This document shows positions 1-11,188 of a DNA stretch of 64,000 bases, piece by piece. The notes beneath the pieces were generated by a model that saw only the letters and a program-made list of their open reading frames with translations, had not been told where the DNA came from and made no database searches. Source of the stretch: Stictocephala bisonia (taxonomy: Eukaryota > Arthropoda > Insecta > Hemiptera > Membracidae); contig JAQJVL010000309.1 of assembly GCA_035578905.1 (NCBI GenBank), positions 77,501 through 141,500 on the forward strand. The letters are read 5' to 3'. A program made the position numbers and the translations under genes. The first letter of the stretch is position 1. Each line of letters starts with the position of its first letter.

Positions 1-555
1 TGACATACTGAATTTTTGAATGAAGGTCAACGTTACAAATATACATTTTATGTAAAAAGGCTAAATGTCTAAAATTATCAGTTTCAAAATGGCGGCAGTT
101 AAATAATTTCAAAGTCAAATATAATAAAAAAACTAAACTTTTTATCCAAAAATATTAAGACACATGATTTAGACTATGTTATGCCTAATTTAACAATATG
201 CCATTTTAAAAGATCGGTTGATAAAGTACAGAAAAAACATATTTTTTGTGACTGAAAGCATTGTTTTCTAAGTACTCTTTACCCAGATAACAATGCTTTC
301 AGTCACAAAAAATACGTTTTCTCTGTTATTTATCAACCGATCTTTTGAATTGGCATATCGTTAAATTTGGCATAGAGTAGTCTATAAATCAGGTGTCTTA
401 ACATTTTTGGATAAAAAGTTTAGTTTTTTTTTTTTAATATTTGACTTTGAAATTTTTAAACAGCCGCCATTTCGAAACCGATAATCTTATACATTTAGCC
501 TTTTTATATATATGTAAAATGTATCTTTGTAGGGTTAACCTTCATACGAAAATAC
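1..555. repeat. Foldback inverted repeat (about 263-bp arms, 26-bp loop)
   Basis: The left arm (about 1-263) and right arm (about 290-555) are reverse complements with few mismatches. The inner ends are GTGACTGAAAGCATTG at 248-263 and its exact complement at 290-305; the outer ends share the GAAGGT/ACCTTC stretch near 25 and 537. The loop is 264-289. No reading frame of note lies inside. This is the structure of a foldback or palindromic MITE. The left arm reaches the window edge, so the element may extend further left. Confidence 0.85.
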
Positions 556-873
556 TTGATATATTCAAATGTTTGTAAAAAATACATTCAGACACACAGA
601 CAGAAAACAAATGGAGATAGAACACATGGTATATGGCATTATTTGCTTGTATTGACCTGACAAATTATCCTCTTAAATATGGAACAGACGAAGCTGGACA
701 CCCTGTATATTAGTGTAGTACTTGAAACATATTAACAAGTTGAGTCCCATATGCACCAATTTTGCTGCATGGAACTTTATTTCAGTAGACCATGAAAAAT
801 TAACAAATTCTTTTCCCCAGACCATATAGCATTAAATCGATAAACATTTTCAGTTCACTGTATATCTTTAATA
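556..873. other. Gene-free stretch with a transposon-like terminus
   Basis: No coding feature is seen. At about 699-710 the sequence ACACCCTGTATA looks like the right terminus of a TIR element; its inverse, TATACAGGGTG, starts the next element at 874. The left partner of this end may lie beyond the window start, so the foldback at 1-555 may belong to a larger element ending here. Confidence 0.35.
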
Positions 874-971
874 TACAGGGTGGTTGAAAAGTAACTTGCA
901 TCTCCCTCTAAATTTTTTAATACTAAAAATATTTAATTTAAGTTTACGGCAACCTTATTGAGTATGAGGGG

Positions 972-3900
972 CAGGGCCGCCCAGAGGGGGGGGGCAAAAG
1001 GGGCAAATTGCCCCGGGGCCACACAGACTTAGTTCACAGGGGGGGCCACATTCCATGCAACAAAAAAGAAAATACTTAATAATCTACTAGATAAGAAACG
1101 ATTCAGGCCTGTATCAAAAGTGATATTAGGCCAGATAAGTCTTCCAGTTTTAGTTTTAAAACGTTTAAACTAAACCATTTGTTTTATAGCAACCAGGGAG
1201 CCTTTTGGAGCAAGTTGTACACTGCTGTTTGAAGTTTGTCAGCGATCGACATAGTGGTGTGACAGCATACGCGCTGGTTGGTGTGTGACTGCAACTGTAC
1301 CCCTCGCCAGTTGTCTTGTTTGCGAACAAGTGTAAAGTCATGCAGCTTGTGAACACACCAAAATATGAAATCCAGTTTGCGAACATATAAATATACTTGA
1401 GTGGTGTGGACAGTGGGTCACCTCTATGAGATGTCCTGTTTTCGTACACTATTTATATAAAACATATCAAAAGACCCACTAACTTTACATTTAGTTAACT
1501 TAACATATTACTCAAAACTCCGTTTTTAGACGTGTTTAATACAAAGTGGACAAGAACGTTTCTGTACGAGTATGTTTTATTTTTTAACTTTAATTTCAAA
1601 AGTATATACTACTTCAAACAAAATTGTTATACTTGTCCTAAATTCAACTCTATCTTGGCTTTTAGTGGTAGGAAAATCAATCGCTTGGTCACGTTATTAT
1701 CCTTACAAAACCATTAGTTATGATATATTATTATTATACACAAGATAATACAGCAATTGCGAATTGATTTGTATTTGTAGTGATTTGTTGATTCAGCTTT
1801 CATCCTTATTTTGTATTTTTTCACAAATTCTGTTTATGTAGATAAACAATCTTGATTTAGTATTTCGAAAATCCCTTGACTCATCGTAGCAAAATAATAG
1901 ATCTATATAACGTGAAAACGAATGATCAGTAACCTGCTGCCTAAGTATGCAAATTAATAAATTGTAATAAAAAAGTGGAAGCCTAAGAATAACACAATCA
2001 AATAAGCAAACAAAATTAAAGTAAACACATTTTAAAAAGGTCGAAAAGTCTTTATGAGAAAAGGTTCTTACAAACTTGGTTTCAAAGCTGGCAGTAGGCG
2101 GCGGCACTCCGTTCGAACGTGGTAACGTTGCACTCTTTCCTCTCTGCAGTAATTTAGTGCAATTTTTCAATATATGCACTAAATTTAATAAATAGTAGTC
2201 GTATTTCAGTAGTAACTGTGTTTTGCACCCAAAAAGCCCGCAGGCAAAATATACAATGTTGTAACAACGTGGCTGGAAGAGTTCAATTAATTGTCATGAA
2301 GGGTAGATCGGGGACATTGTCAATCATTAGTCTGTTTGTTTATCGTCGTCCAGTAAAGAAATATTTTGTTATTGTTGTATCTTATAGAGTGATATTTCTG
2401 TAATTTAATGCGTTCTTTTGGATTTCCTAGTAAACTACTATAATTATCAATTAATTTAATTTGCTATGATTCATATTCCATTTCCAGATTTTGAGAGAAC
2501 AAAAAGCTAAAGTTTAGGCCCAGTAATTTATGGTAACGTTTTATTGAAATCAATAAAAATAGGCTATAAATGTTTCAATATAATATTGTAATATACTACA
2601 AAGTAAATTATATATTTTTACAGTATAAAAAGAATAAATTAACGATAAAACCACTAAATTACAGTACATTTCTAGGTACTTAAATTTGGTAAATATGCAT
2701 ACAACATCACCGCTCGCTTACCGGATGTGCAACAATATGTGTGTATGATGCATTACATTCAACTTGCTCTACGCTATCGCGGGAGGAATTGCGTGGCATA
2801 ATCTTGTCTAAAAATTATAATTTTGTAACTTTCTGTACGATCCGGATTCACCTTCCATCATATTTAACCGGTTAACCAGAGTTTACTGTACATGCAATTT
2901 TCTTACTTTCTCTCTACTGTAATGTTTCCTTTGACATTTTAAATTTACTAGTTATTATAACATGGATGTTCGTAAAGACATTTTACCAAAATATTATGAC
3001 ATAGGTCTTAATGAAAAGAGAAGCTCTTAAGTACACCGTTAATAGATAAAACATCTTCATCATTGTTAAGATTTATACAACTCCTTTTGAATAATATTTA
3101 TTTTGTGACATTTAACTTGTTGTAACTCTTTTATTGTCTGGTTTAATTTACCCTGAAACTGTAACAGGAACAGGGGTGTATTCTCAACATACTCAGTAGA
3201 GTAGCTCTTGATTAAAAACCATTTATGGCCACGTACGAGTTTTTCCCAAACAAATAGCATAATTGATTAAAGTAGTCATTCATTAACATAACAAATCTAC
3301 GACCAATCAAAATAGTTTTCATAATTGTTTACTGTCACTGACGAACGAGTAAACCATTTATATTTTTGACAATCATTAATAGAGTATTTATTTATTGTTT
3401 ATTACGTGATAAGTGAAATTAACTAAGATTGAACCACTGTACGTGTATTGTTGAGCGGGAGGGTCAATACCACTGTTCGTGAATGGGTGTGTGGGTGTGT
3501 CAATACCACTGTCACTGTACGGACGTGTACACTGTGGTATACATCAACGATATAGTGTCCAATTTGACAGACATAAATTTTACTGTGTTTTATGCTGAGA
3601 AAATTGAGTTAGTACAAAATGCCTTTTATGCCTGTGAAATAAAAATTGAATAGTTTTACAAAGTTTAGCACAAAGACAAACTAAAATCACGAGTATAAAC
3701 TAGATGTTTTAATGTCCAACATAAATAAGCTACGTACCCAGTAGTCTACAACCTGTTTTGAAAACAATAACCTCAACTCTCAGTTGGCTGTTTTTAAAGC
3801 ACTAGATGTTCGCGCTCGCCAAATTATTTTACTTCCTAAACATTCGGCCACTCTCAGTATAAACTTGCTCTTTAGCTAGCGAAGCCAAGTGGCCTATACA

Positions 3901-4356
3901 AATTTATTGGCCCCTCCCTCCCTCACTCACAGCTAATATCATTGGCGAGGATGGCTCCTCAACTGGCAATCGAAGAGCTGCTGCGCCCAACTATGCAACT
4001 GACTGTGGCATTGCTTGGTTCGTTATTATTTATTTAATATTAAAGAATAGCAGTTTTGTTATAAGAGATAGATGTTATTGTAGCGGTAATACTTAAGGAA
4101 ATGTTTAAAAAGTATATGATAATTAGAGAAAAACTTACCGGAGCTTCGCAGCTAGCCCTGAGAAAACGTCCATGAACAAGAATCTTAATTAGAATAGTAA
4201 TCTAACGAAAGAGATGGTAAGAATATTGTAGAATGTGCTAAAAATAAAATATCAATTATAGTATATTTGACAATCAGAGTAAATATTTTGAAGTGAAGGA
4301 AGGGGCCACATGGTAAACTTTGCCCCGGGGCCACCAAAAGTCTCTGGGCGGGCCTG
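972..4356. mobile_element. Non-coding hAT element with perfect 8-bp target duplication
   Basis: The left end is CAGGGCCGCCCAGAG and the right end, inverted, is CAGGCCCGCCCAGAG (one mismatch in 15). The 8-bp sequence ATGAGGGG stands directly outside both ends (964-971 and 4357-4364), which is the hAT signature. Inside each end is a GC-rich block with CCCCGGGGCCAC. The 3.4-kb body has no transposase that I recognise; short frames such as that at 1793-2179 on the - strand resemble nothing known. It inserted into the left arm of the 874-5473 element, so it is younger than that element. Confidence 0.85.
3435..3545. repeat. Minisatellite of the GTGGTATTGACCCACC family
   Basis: Degenerate units read GTCAATACCACTGT followed by G-rich GGGTGTGTGGG spacers. 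The same family, in either orientation, recurs at 20090-20490, 56735-56812 and 63268-63485. Here it lies inside the hAT element at 972-4356. Confidence 0.6.
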
Positions 4357-4540
4357 ATGAGGGGATACATTAATGAAAGCATTTTAAAATGTTTCCCTCC
4401 AAAGTGGGTTGGGGGGAAACTCAAACTCATTTTTAAATAGCAACTCCTACTGTGTGACCCCTCAATTAAATGTTAAAAGAGCTTGGTTAACATAAAGAAA
4501 AGTGAAATCAGACCACCTAAAAAAAATGACGGCCAAATAC

Positions 4541-4700
4541 ATGAAATGGCTGAAAAGTAACTTGCATCCCCTCTAACATTTTTAATACTGAAAATATTTT
4601 ATTTCAGTTTTTGGCAACCTTCTTGGGTATGAGAGGCTACATTAAGTAATGAAAGTATTTTTAAATTTTCCCCTCTGAAGGGAACTGGAGAGTGGGGGGA
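4541..4700 (+). repeat. Internal partial copy of the 874-5473 element end
   Basis: TGGCTGAAAAGTAACTTGCA followed by the same TTTTTAATACTGAAAATATTTTATTTCAG and GGCAACCTTCTTGGGTATGAG pattern repeats the terminal arm of the enclosing element in the left-arm orientation. It may be a remnant of a further nested copy or a duplicated arm. Confidence 0.6.
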
Positions 4701-5650
4701 GAATATTTTAATTAAGTTAATACATGCATTGAAAACATTACTTCTAATCAATTGCGATTTAATTGTTTTAACAAAACCTTCCATTTGGTCTAATACATAT
4801 AATTGAATCCATTTTTATAAGTCATGTACATTTGTTTTTTTTTTTCATTGAAAGTTGCTATTATTTTATGATTGTATTTAACCCATTTTTTTTCTTTAAG
4901 AGAGAATATTTCTGCTACTTACCCTTCAAGTTGTCTAAGGGCATCCAAACAGTTTTAGTGAGTATTTTTTCTAGTATAACCAAGATCTTCAAAATAAGGT
5001 ATTACATAGTAAATTTTATAAAACTGTAGCCATGGGATTCCTATCCCCCCCCCCCCCCCCCAAGAGACTTGAAATACATCATTATTGAGTAAAGATAGCT
5101 TTGGTCACAAAATATCTACAAACATTGATTCAGACATAAATTGAATATTTTTTACATAAAAAATTTCACAGAGGGTTAATTTTGAGCCACTTCCCTTAAT
5201 TTACACCATTTTATGTTCGGTTTCCGATATCACTTTTCTTTATGTTAACTTTCTTGTCTCGCCAAGCTCTTTATGAGAGTGTTACCCAGTAGGAGTTGCT
5301 ATTTAACAGTTTTGAGTTGCCCCCCCACAGTCCCCTTCAGGGGGAAAGATTTTAATCTGCTTTCATTAATGTAGCCCCTCATACTCAAGAAGGTTGCTAC
5401 AAACTGAAATAAAATATTTCCAATTTTAAAAATGTTAGAAGGGGGTGCAAAGTTACTTTTTAGCCACCCTGTACAAGCCAATAAGTTAAACATTTTTAGT
5501 ATAACCCTATTAAAACTGTGTGAGTACATTTGAACATACGGTCTGGCCAAGATCATACCGTGTCCCATATGTGATGCACAGGTACTTTGGAATGTAAATA
5601 ATTCTTATACATTTTCAAAGAAATATTATTTATTGAACATCAAGATTTAT

Positions 5651-5759
5651 AAAAATGAAAACTGTATAGTCTAGTAAAATTAAATCCTAAAGAAGGGTAC
5701 CTGGAAATTAATACCAGAGAGCTGGAAATAAATTTTAAATTCTTTATTTAGGCTTGAAA
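5651..5759 (+). repeat. Left copy of a 110-bp inverted repeat pair
   Basis: This stretch, including GAAGGGTACCTGGAAATTAA, is nearly identical in reverse complement to 10265-10374. The two copies are about 4.5 kb apart and enclose the hAT transposon at 6149-9430 and a SINE. They may be terminal repeats of an older host element or two independent copies of a repeat in opposite orientation. Confidence 0.75.
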
Positions 5760-5784
5760 TTAAGATTATTTAACCATATAAAAA

Positions 5785-5867
5785 TCACTCTGGAGATGAT
5801 TCACTTCCCAAAAATAATTCACCATCTACATCACTATCATATGCAGGTGATGAGCTGTCATAGCTAT
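5785..5867 (-). CDS. Possible last exon of an unknown protein (acidic tail)
   Basis: On the - strand a pyrimidine-rich tract ending TTTTAG at about 5868 precedes an open stretch of 27 codons rich in Ser, Asp and Glu, ending in a TGA at 5785-5787. It lies just inside the left copy of the inverted repeat pair, so it could be the C-terminal exon of a protein encoded by an enclosing element. No upstream exon is identified and the length is too short to exclude chance. Confidence 0.2.
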
Positions 5868-6371
5868 CTAAAATACAACTAAAATTACAACCTAAAAATC
5901 CAAATGAAAACATAACAAAGCATGAAACAAGTGGTAACAGCAGTCTATTAGGTTTTGAACAACTGACAAGTCAGACAGTGGTGGGGGAAAAGTTTGGTCA
6001 ACTTTAAAGAAAACCACCAACCCCTGACTTTTATCCTGACTTATCCACAGACCAGGCAACATGGCAGTATAGGGTTATAGGCTGAAAACGTACAGCAAAT
6101 ACGATTCATGGAGTCTTATATGATCCACTACTTGTGATCAAATCTGATCAAGGGCGGATCCAGGATTTTTGTGAGGGGGGGGCGGTCTGAGATTTTGGGA
6201 GATTTTTTTACACATATGATTCATGTTGGTAGTCAAAGCTCTGTAATTTGACATAAAATGTTATTATTGTACTAATGAAAAAAAGGCTAAAGTGATAAAT
6301 GAAAGCAATGTAATAGTTCCAATAAACTGTATATAATCTGACAAAAGTTGTAAAAATACAAAATTTTATCT

Positions 6372-8994
6372 TTAAAGTACAAAATCGAGCCTTCTGTTTT
6401 TTTGGCTTGCAAATCTGTTAATGACTTTTTCGGGGCATACTTCGATGTCCCTGTGCACGTTTAGCAGAGCGAGTCCAGTCAACCTATCCTCTGCCATCCT
6501 TGTTCTGATCCATGACTTCAATTTTCTCAGAGTTGAAAAAGATCGTTCTGCCGTTGCTGTTGGAAAAAACAATAAGTTCTAACAGATTGGCAAAAAAAGG
6601 TTAAATGTTTCATAACAATGAAAAAATACTTTTTACTAACAACCACACGATTTAAGAAAATACTATTAGTTTTACTGGTTTTAGAAATTATCTGCTAATA
6701 AATAATTTTGAAAAAATAGTATAAACAAAAATTACTTACCTATTGAAATTGGAAGAGTAAGCAGAATTTGTACCAAAGCCCTTAGAAGAGGATAGCTGTT
6801 TTCATTTAATGCTTCAAAACATTTCATTGCTTTAGTTATAGTTTTAAATTCATTATAATTAGGAATGTTCTTGAGGGAGCATACTTCGTTCATAAGTTTC
6901 AGTAGCATCGTGTTTTTGTTCAATGATACTAAACTGCAATACTTCATACATATGGGCTCAAAACTAGATTTCATATCCACTATTTTGTCCAAGTTTGTCG
7001 GAACGGTTAGGTTCAGCATATAACACTCCAGTGAATCGCTTGAAAATCTATCTGTCATATCTGCAATAATGTTATCCAGAATTGTTATGTATGCAGATTT
7101 TTTCCAATGTTGTATTGTACATTCCCGACTGTCACTGGACGTTGAGGGGTAGTTTGGTCTATTTACTTGCTGTCCCACAATTCTTGGAATACGAACTTCT
7201 ATGCCCATAGACTCCATAGTCTTTTCAGCAGTGTTGAAAATCAGAGAAAAGAATTGATCAGGATTTTGCCTTTTATTCTGAAGTACTTTTATTGTGTGCA
7301 TTACTTTGTCTCTTGCTGAACACAAGTCTATGGTTTCTGACTGAAGATATTTACTAAGAACACAGGTTGCATCCGTTATATCACTAAGACAATGCATAGT
7401 TATTATAAACTCACAAGTGGAGATAGAGCACAATAAGCAATTTGCTTTGCTTGCTGTTGAGCTATCATTCCACTTTGAGACAATTTTAAGTGCTTCGGCT
7501 ATTTTTGTTTGGTCTTCTGTAAACTCAAAAATTGATTCATGCCGTTCTACCCAACGGGTCTCACAATATCCTCTCATTTGATGTCCCAGTACTTTTTTCA
7601 AAATAGAGTTCCGTTTGGCCGAGGAGGTGAAAAATCTAGAAATCTCTTTTACAGTGCCTACTGCATTTCTCACGCTTTGGACTTTATTGCACTTTGAAAT
7701 AGCCAAATTCAATGCATGATTACTGCAGCCACATAAGGTGCTATTCATGGCCATCTTTTTTATTTCTGTCACTGCTCCTCGCATGTCAGACATATTGACA
7801 GTGCATCCATCACAACCGATCCCTACACAGTTGTTCATGTTCAAACCAAGCTGTTGCATGAATTTCAGCACAGACTGTCCTAAAACCTCCCCCGTGATAA
7901 CAGGTTCAACTTCTTGATCAGAATAGTTCGTATCGTGGAGATCAACAAAACCTACAAAGTCTTCTCTTATAGCATTGTTATACAGATAACGTAAACTAAG
8001 GCTTAGCTGAGAAGTATGAGACGCATCTGTGGATTCGTCAAATATTATGCTATAATATTTAGCTTCTGATACTCGTTGAGTTATCACTTCCAAAATTTCA
8101 TCAGAACAACATTTTATAAGGAAGTTAGCTGTTGTCTTGCTGATGTAAGTAGCGTTTGCTCCTGCAGACTTCAAATGATCTTCAAGCTGAACATCCCCGC
8201 TGTCTATTCTAAATCGCAAAAGTGCCCTGAAATTGCCGTCATTTTGTACTGGATCATCTCCAACTTCAATCAAACTGCCATCATCTCTATGTCCTCTAAG
8301 GGGTATGTTCTGCCTACCATGCAACAAAATAGTTTTAATTATTGGCACAAGCCTTGCACGATTCTGCATGGTTTGGGCCTTCCTATTTTCATTTAACAAA
8401 TTAAGAATTTCTCCCTCAGGGTTTTCAAAAACAGATATAAAATGTTTGGCGTCAATTTCAGCATCTTTGTGATATTGTGTTGCTGCGTGACTTTCTAAAT
8501 CTCCGTCCTTGCCTGAGAGTTTAGCATATTTCTGTAGAGGTTCAGTAACTAATTTCTTTAAAGAAACTGTATGCTGTCCTCCAACTAACTTTTGATGGCA
8601 TAGTACTGCACAAAATTTACAAAATAGCCCTTGCTTAGCTTCTGAAAAAACTAACCATGGATACTTTTCAAAATGGCCAATATTAGCTTTTCTTTGTTCT
8701 GCCCGTCCTCGTTTTACATGAGAGGATGTAGGAAACTTAGTCCTTTTTAGGCTTCCAATGATTAGTAAAAATACTATACTTAGTATGGTCACTCATCTTA
8801 GACATGTTGTTAATGTGAGACCCGATGTCGAAAGAGCACATGTTTTCGGAGATACTAACTTGTGAGTTGGAGGATGATGGCGCTGATTGTGGTGGCTGCG
8901 GCACGTCTGTAACCTCATGCTGGGTGGAAACCTCAACATTTGAAGAAGGAACTTCACTGTCTAACTTTGGTCTTTTAACAAGATAACGATCCAT
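6372..8994 (-). pseudogene. hAT transposase (ZMYM1-like: TTF zinc finger, DUF4371, hAT dimerisation), frameshifted
   Basis: The gene would start at ATG 8994 (MDRYLVKRPK, a typical start for these proteins). Its frame ends at a stop at 8737 just after WKPKKD, and the family's sequence resumes in another frame from about 8740, so an indel of one or two bases broke it. In the 686-residue downstream frame (8792-6732) there is a TTF-type zinc finger (C58-x2-C61, H102-x5-H108). The hAT RNase H aspartates appear as IIFDEST (D252) and GCDG (D328), with the CxxH pair at C356/H359. The frame runs into a GTAAGT donor at 6739-6734. A 183-bp intron ends with CAG at 6559-6557, and exon 2 (6556-6372) restores the dimerisation core ATAERSFSTL and ends with a stop. 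Without a correction of the frameshift no full-length product is expected. Confidence 0.9.
6557..6739 (-). other. Intron within the hAT transposase gene
   Basis: On the - strand the donor GTAAGT follows a codon split after its first base, and the acceptor tract TTTTTTCCAACAG precedes CAACGGCAGAACG. Joining the two sides gives an uninterrupted LPISI-ATAERSFS core, the conserved hAT C-terminal motif, which strongly supports splicing here. Confidence 0.8.
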
Positions 8995-9438
8995 ATTGCA
9001 CAAAAATCTGTTAACACTCAAAAAGCTATCAAACACAAGCGATAGGGTACTTCACGATGGTCACGAACGTACGCACTGAATCAACTGAGTGGCCGTAGTA
9101 GGCGGTGTGGTGTAGGCCTATCGTTGGGGCGGGCGGACTAGGATTACTCATGCGCGCGCAACCCCCACCACTTCCAGTCATCACACACACTGTTACCACC
9201 TCCCCTCTACTCATACACGAATTAAAGCTACAATCTTAAGTACAAAATGTATGTTTGAAACACCGACAGTACCAATTACGAGTAGTGTGGCCGATGAAAG
9301 CACCCTTTACTAACGAACAATATATTATTACTTTAAGCTTAAATCTTTTATAAACAAACAAAAATTAGAATTTGTGACCACCGAGGGGGGGGCGCGCGCC
9401 CCTCGCGCCCCCCCTCTGGATCCGCCCTTGAATCTGAT

Positions 9439-10004
9439 ACACGTGGTATGTGGAGCAAACATGATGTGCAGAAAATTAGATGCACGTGGGCTGTAGAATA
9501 TTCGTCAAAAAATCAGATGAGACTCAACCTGTTAAGTGTCAATGAGCATAGGATCTGAACAGTTGAAATACAAGAAATAATGGTTAGCTAGCTGCATCAT
9601 CGAATAAGCGATAATGGTTGTTTTTTAATTTTGTATATGGGTATACATGAAATTGGCCAAATTTTATAATTTGGTAATTTTTTAACTCAAGATTGAATAC
9701 TCTAAAATTTTGATTCTGGGAGTCTTTTGATAGGACCAGTAGTTCGGGCACTACAGACAGCTGAACGTTAATCACCAAATTGGAAAAATTGATGTTTTTC
9801 AGCCAACAGTTACAAACATATAAAATGATTGCGTTTCAAAGATAGATTTTGTATCTATACTAAATTATTTGTTATTTAATTTGTCTTACTGTGATGATTT
9901 TAGCAGAATGTGTGGTTTATGAGTTATATGTCAATAACTGAAAAATTCCAAATATTTTCAGGTTTTTAACATTTTATTTAACCCTTTCATGACCTTCTTA
10001 TATA
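9439..10004. other. Gene-free AT-rich stretch
   Basis: Continues the sequence interrupted by the hAT element. No coding or repeat feature is seen apart from a short TA microsatellite near 10001-10016 that may be the tail of the adjacent SINE. Confidence 0.4.
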
Positions 10005-10215
10005 TATATATATATTCTATTTGTTGAAAGGAGAGGTTGATCTCATCTTAACCTTCCTTCACAGACTATTGATCTGTGTGAAAAACTTATCAGACAGTGT
10101 AAGGGGGAGAACCAGTAATAACTGTCTATGCCCAGGATTCAAACCTGCACTATCTCTAACTCAGGCTCGCTCAAAGTCCTCAGCCATTGAGACTCCCAAC
10201 AGATTATTTGGGTGC
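10005..10215 (-). mobile_element. tRNA-type SINE (with TA-rich tail)
   Basis: On the - strand the head carries an A-box-like AATGGCTGAGGACTTTGAGC and, about 40 bases later, the B box GGTTTGAATCC (complement at 10135-10145), the spacing of a RNA polymerase III promoter. The body continues to a TATATATATATA tail at about 10001-10016. This is the layout of a tRNA-derived SINE with a simple-repeat tail. It is unrelated in body sequence to the SINE at 56566-56727. Confidence 0.65.
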
Positions 10216-10264
10216 CAAAAATTAAGCTTACCCTCACAGATGGTGCAAGCTCAGATTACTTTAT

Positions 10265-10374
10265 ATTAAGCCTAAATAAAGGATTTAAAATTTATTTCCA
10301 GCTTTCTGGTATTAATTTCCAGGTACCCTTCTTTAGGGCTTAATTTTACTAGACTGTACAGTTTTCTTTATTTT
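10265..10374 (-). repeat. Right copy of the 110-bp inverted repeat pair
   Basis: Reverse complement of 5651-5759 with about 8 differences, including TTAATTTCCAGGTACCCTTC. See the left copy. Confidence 0.75.
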
Positions 10375-10855
10375 AATGGTGGATTTAGATAGTACAACAT
10401 TTAAAATATGTTGTGTAAAATTAAAACAGTATATTTAATTTTAAATAAAACATTGTGGCAATTTTCAAGTTATTAATAATATTTTACAAGTGATTTTAAT
10501 ATTTTAAAAGAGGGGGCTTTTCTGAACATTTTGATATATTATAAGGAGGCGTTTCTTTGAAAAATATTTTGACTAAAAATGATAAAAGATTGTAACTTAC
10601 CTGATTTGTCACGAAGGTTTAGATAAATCCCCTTGGTGTTACTTCATTAGTTATAATCCTTATAAACATACTTAATTATCCAGAAACACTTATATTTTAA
10701 TTAAAAAAATATAAGAACACTTATCACTTTAAAAAAATATTATTTAACAATACGAAAGAGTACTTTTTACAAACGGCTATTAAGCCGGCAAAACAAATGC
10801 CAGTGAACTTGATAATACCCTATTATAGATGTTGGCCTCTGGCTCTGGTTGGTTG
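10375..10855. other. Gene-free AT-rich stretch
   Basis: No coding region or repeat family is recognised. Confidence 0.4.
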
Positions 10856-10857
10856 TA

Positions 10858-11188
10858 CAGTAGAACCTCTTTAATCCGAACCCCCGTAATCCGAACGTCC
10901 ACTAATCCGAACACCGCCGCAGGAGCCGTTTAACGTTGGCCGTTGAATGAACTACAACGGAATGCGCGCGAAACAGTACTGTTTATTCACTATGTTTACT
11001 ACTGTATTAAATAAACACTGTATTTTACTTTATAAAGCATTTTTCACTTTTCCCACAACAATTACAATCCATTTTAGCCACGTTTTAGCTATTGTTATGT
11101 AAAAGCAACAATATGTTCTGTAATCCGAACATTCCTTAGTCCGAACTACCCCCGGTCCCAATTAGTTCGGATTAAAGAGGTTCTACTG
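10858..11188. mobile_element. pogo/Tigger-type MITE with perfect TIRs
   Basis: The element begins CAGTAGAACCTCTTTAATCC and ends with its exact complement; the perfect repeat is 24 bp. A TA dinucleotide stands outside each end (10856-10857, 11189-11190), as for Tc1/mariner-pogo transposons. Short motifs of the form TAATCCGAAC recur inside both ends. Only 331 bp long and non-coding, so it depends on a transposase from elsewhere. Confidence 0.9.

Larger units (their letters stand above)
874..5473. mobile_element. DNA element with long terminal inverted repeats, split by a hAT insertion
   Basis: The left end TACAGGGTGG...AAAAGTAACTT (874 onward) is matched in reverse complement by the right end AAGTTACTTTTTAGCCACCC...GTA finishing at 5473. 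The similarity continues for about 270 bp: left arm 874-963 plus 4357-about 4535, interrupted by a hAT element, and right arm about 5200-5473. Both arms include the GCAACTCCTACTG and GTTAACATAAAGAAAAGTG stretches. A TA dinucleotide lies at each outer end. No transposase is recognised inside, so this looks like a non-autonomous element; the superfamily is uncertain. Confidence 0.6.
6149..9430 (-). mobile_element. hAT transposon, ZMYM1-like, near complete
   Basis: The terminal inverted repeats are CAAGGGCGGATCCAG (left, from 6149) and its exact complement ending at 9430, each followed by a G-rich block. The 8-bp AATCTGAT stands directly outside both ends (6141-6148, 9431-9438), a perfect hAT target duplication. 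The body encodes one transposase on the - strand with an intron and a frameshift. The perfect duplication and perfect 15-bp ends point to a fairly recent insertion. It lies between the arms of the inverted pair 5651-5759 / 10265-10374. Confidence 0.93.

Noticed and set aside
1793..2179. 128-residue frame on the - strand inside the hAT element
   Set aside because: No transposase motif, low complexity and no start context; best regarded as chance.
5041..5060. Poly-C tract as a functional signal
   Set aside because: A homopolymer run without context; most likely replication slippage or an assembly-sensitive site.
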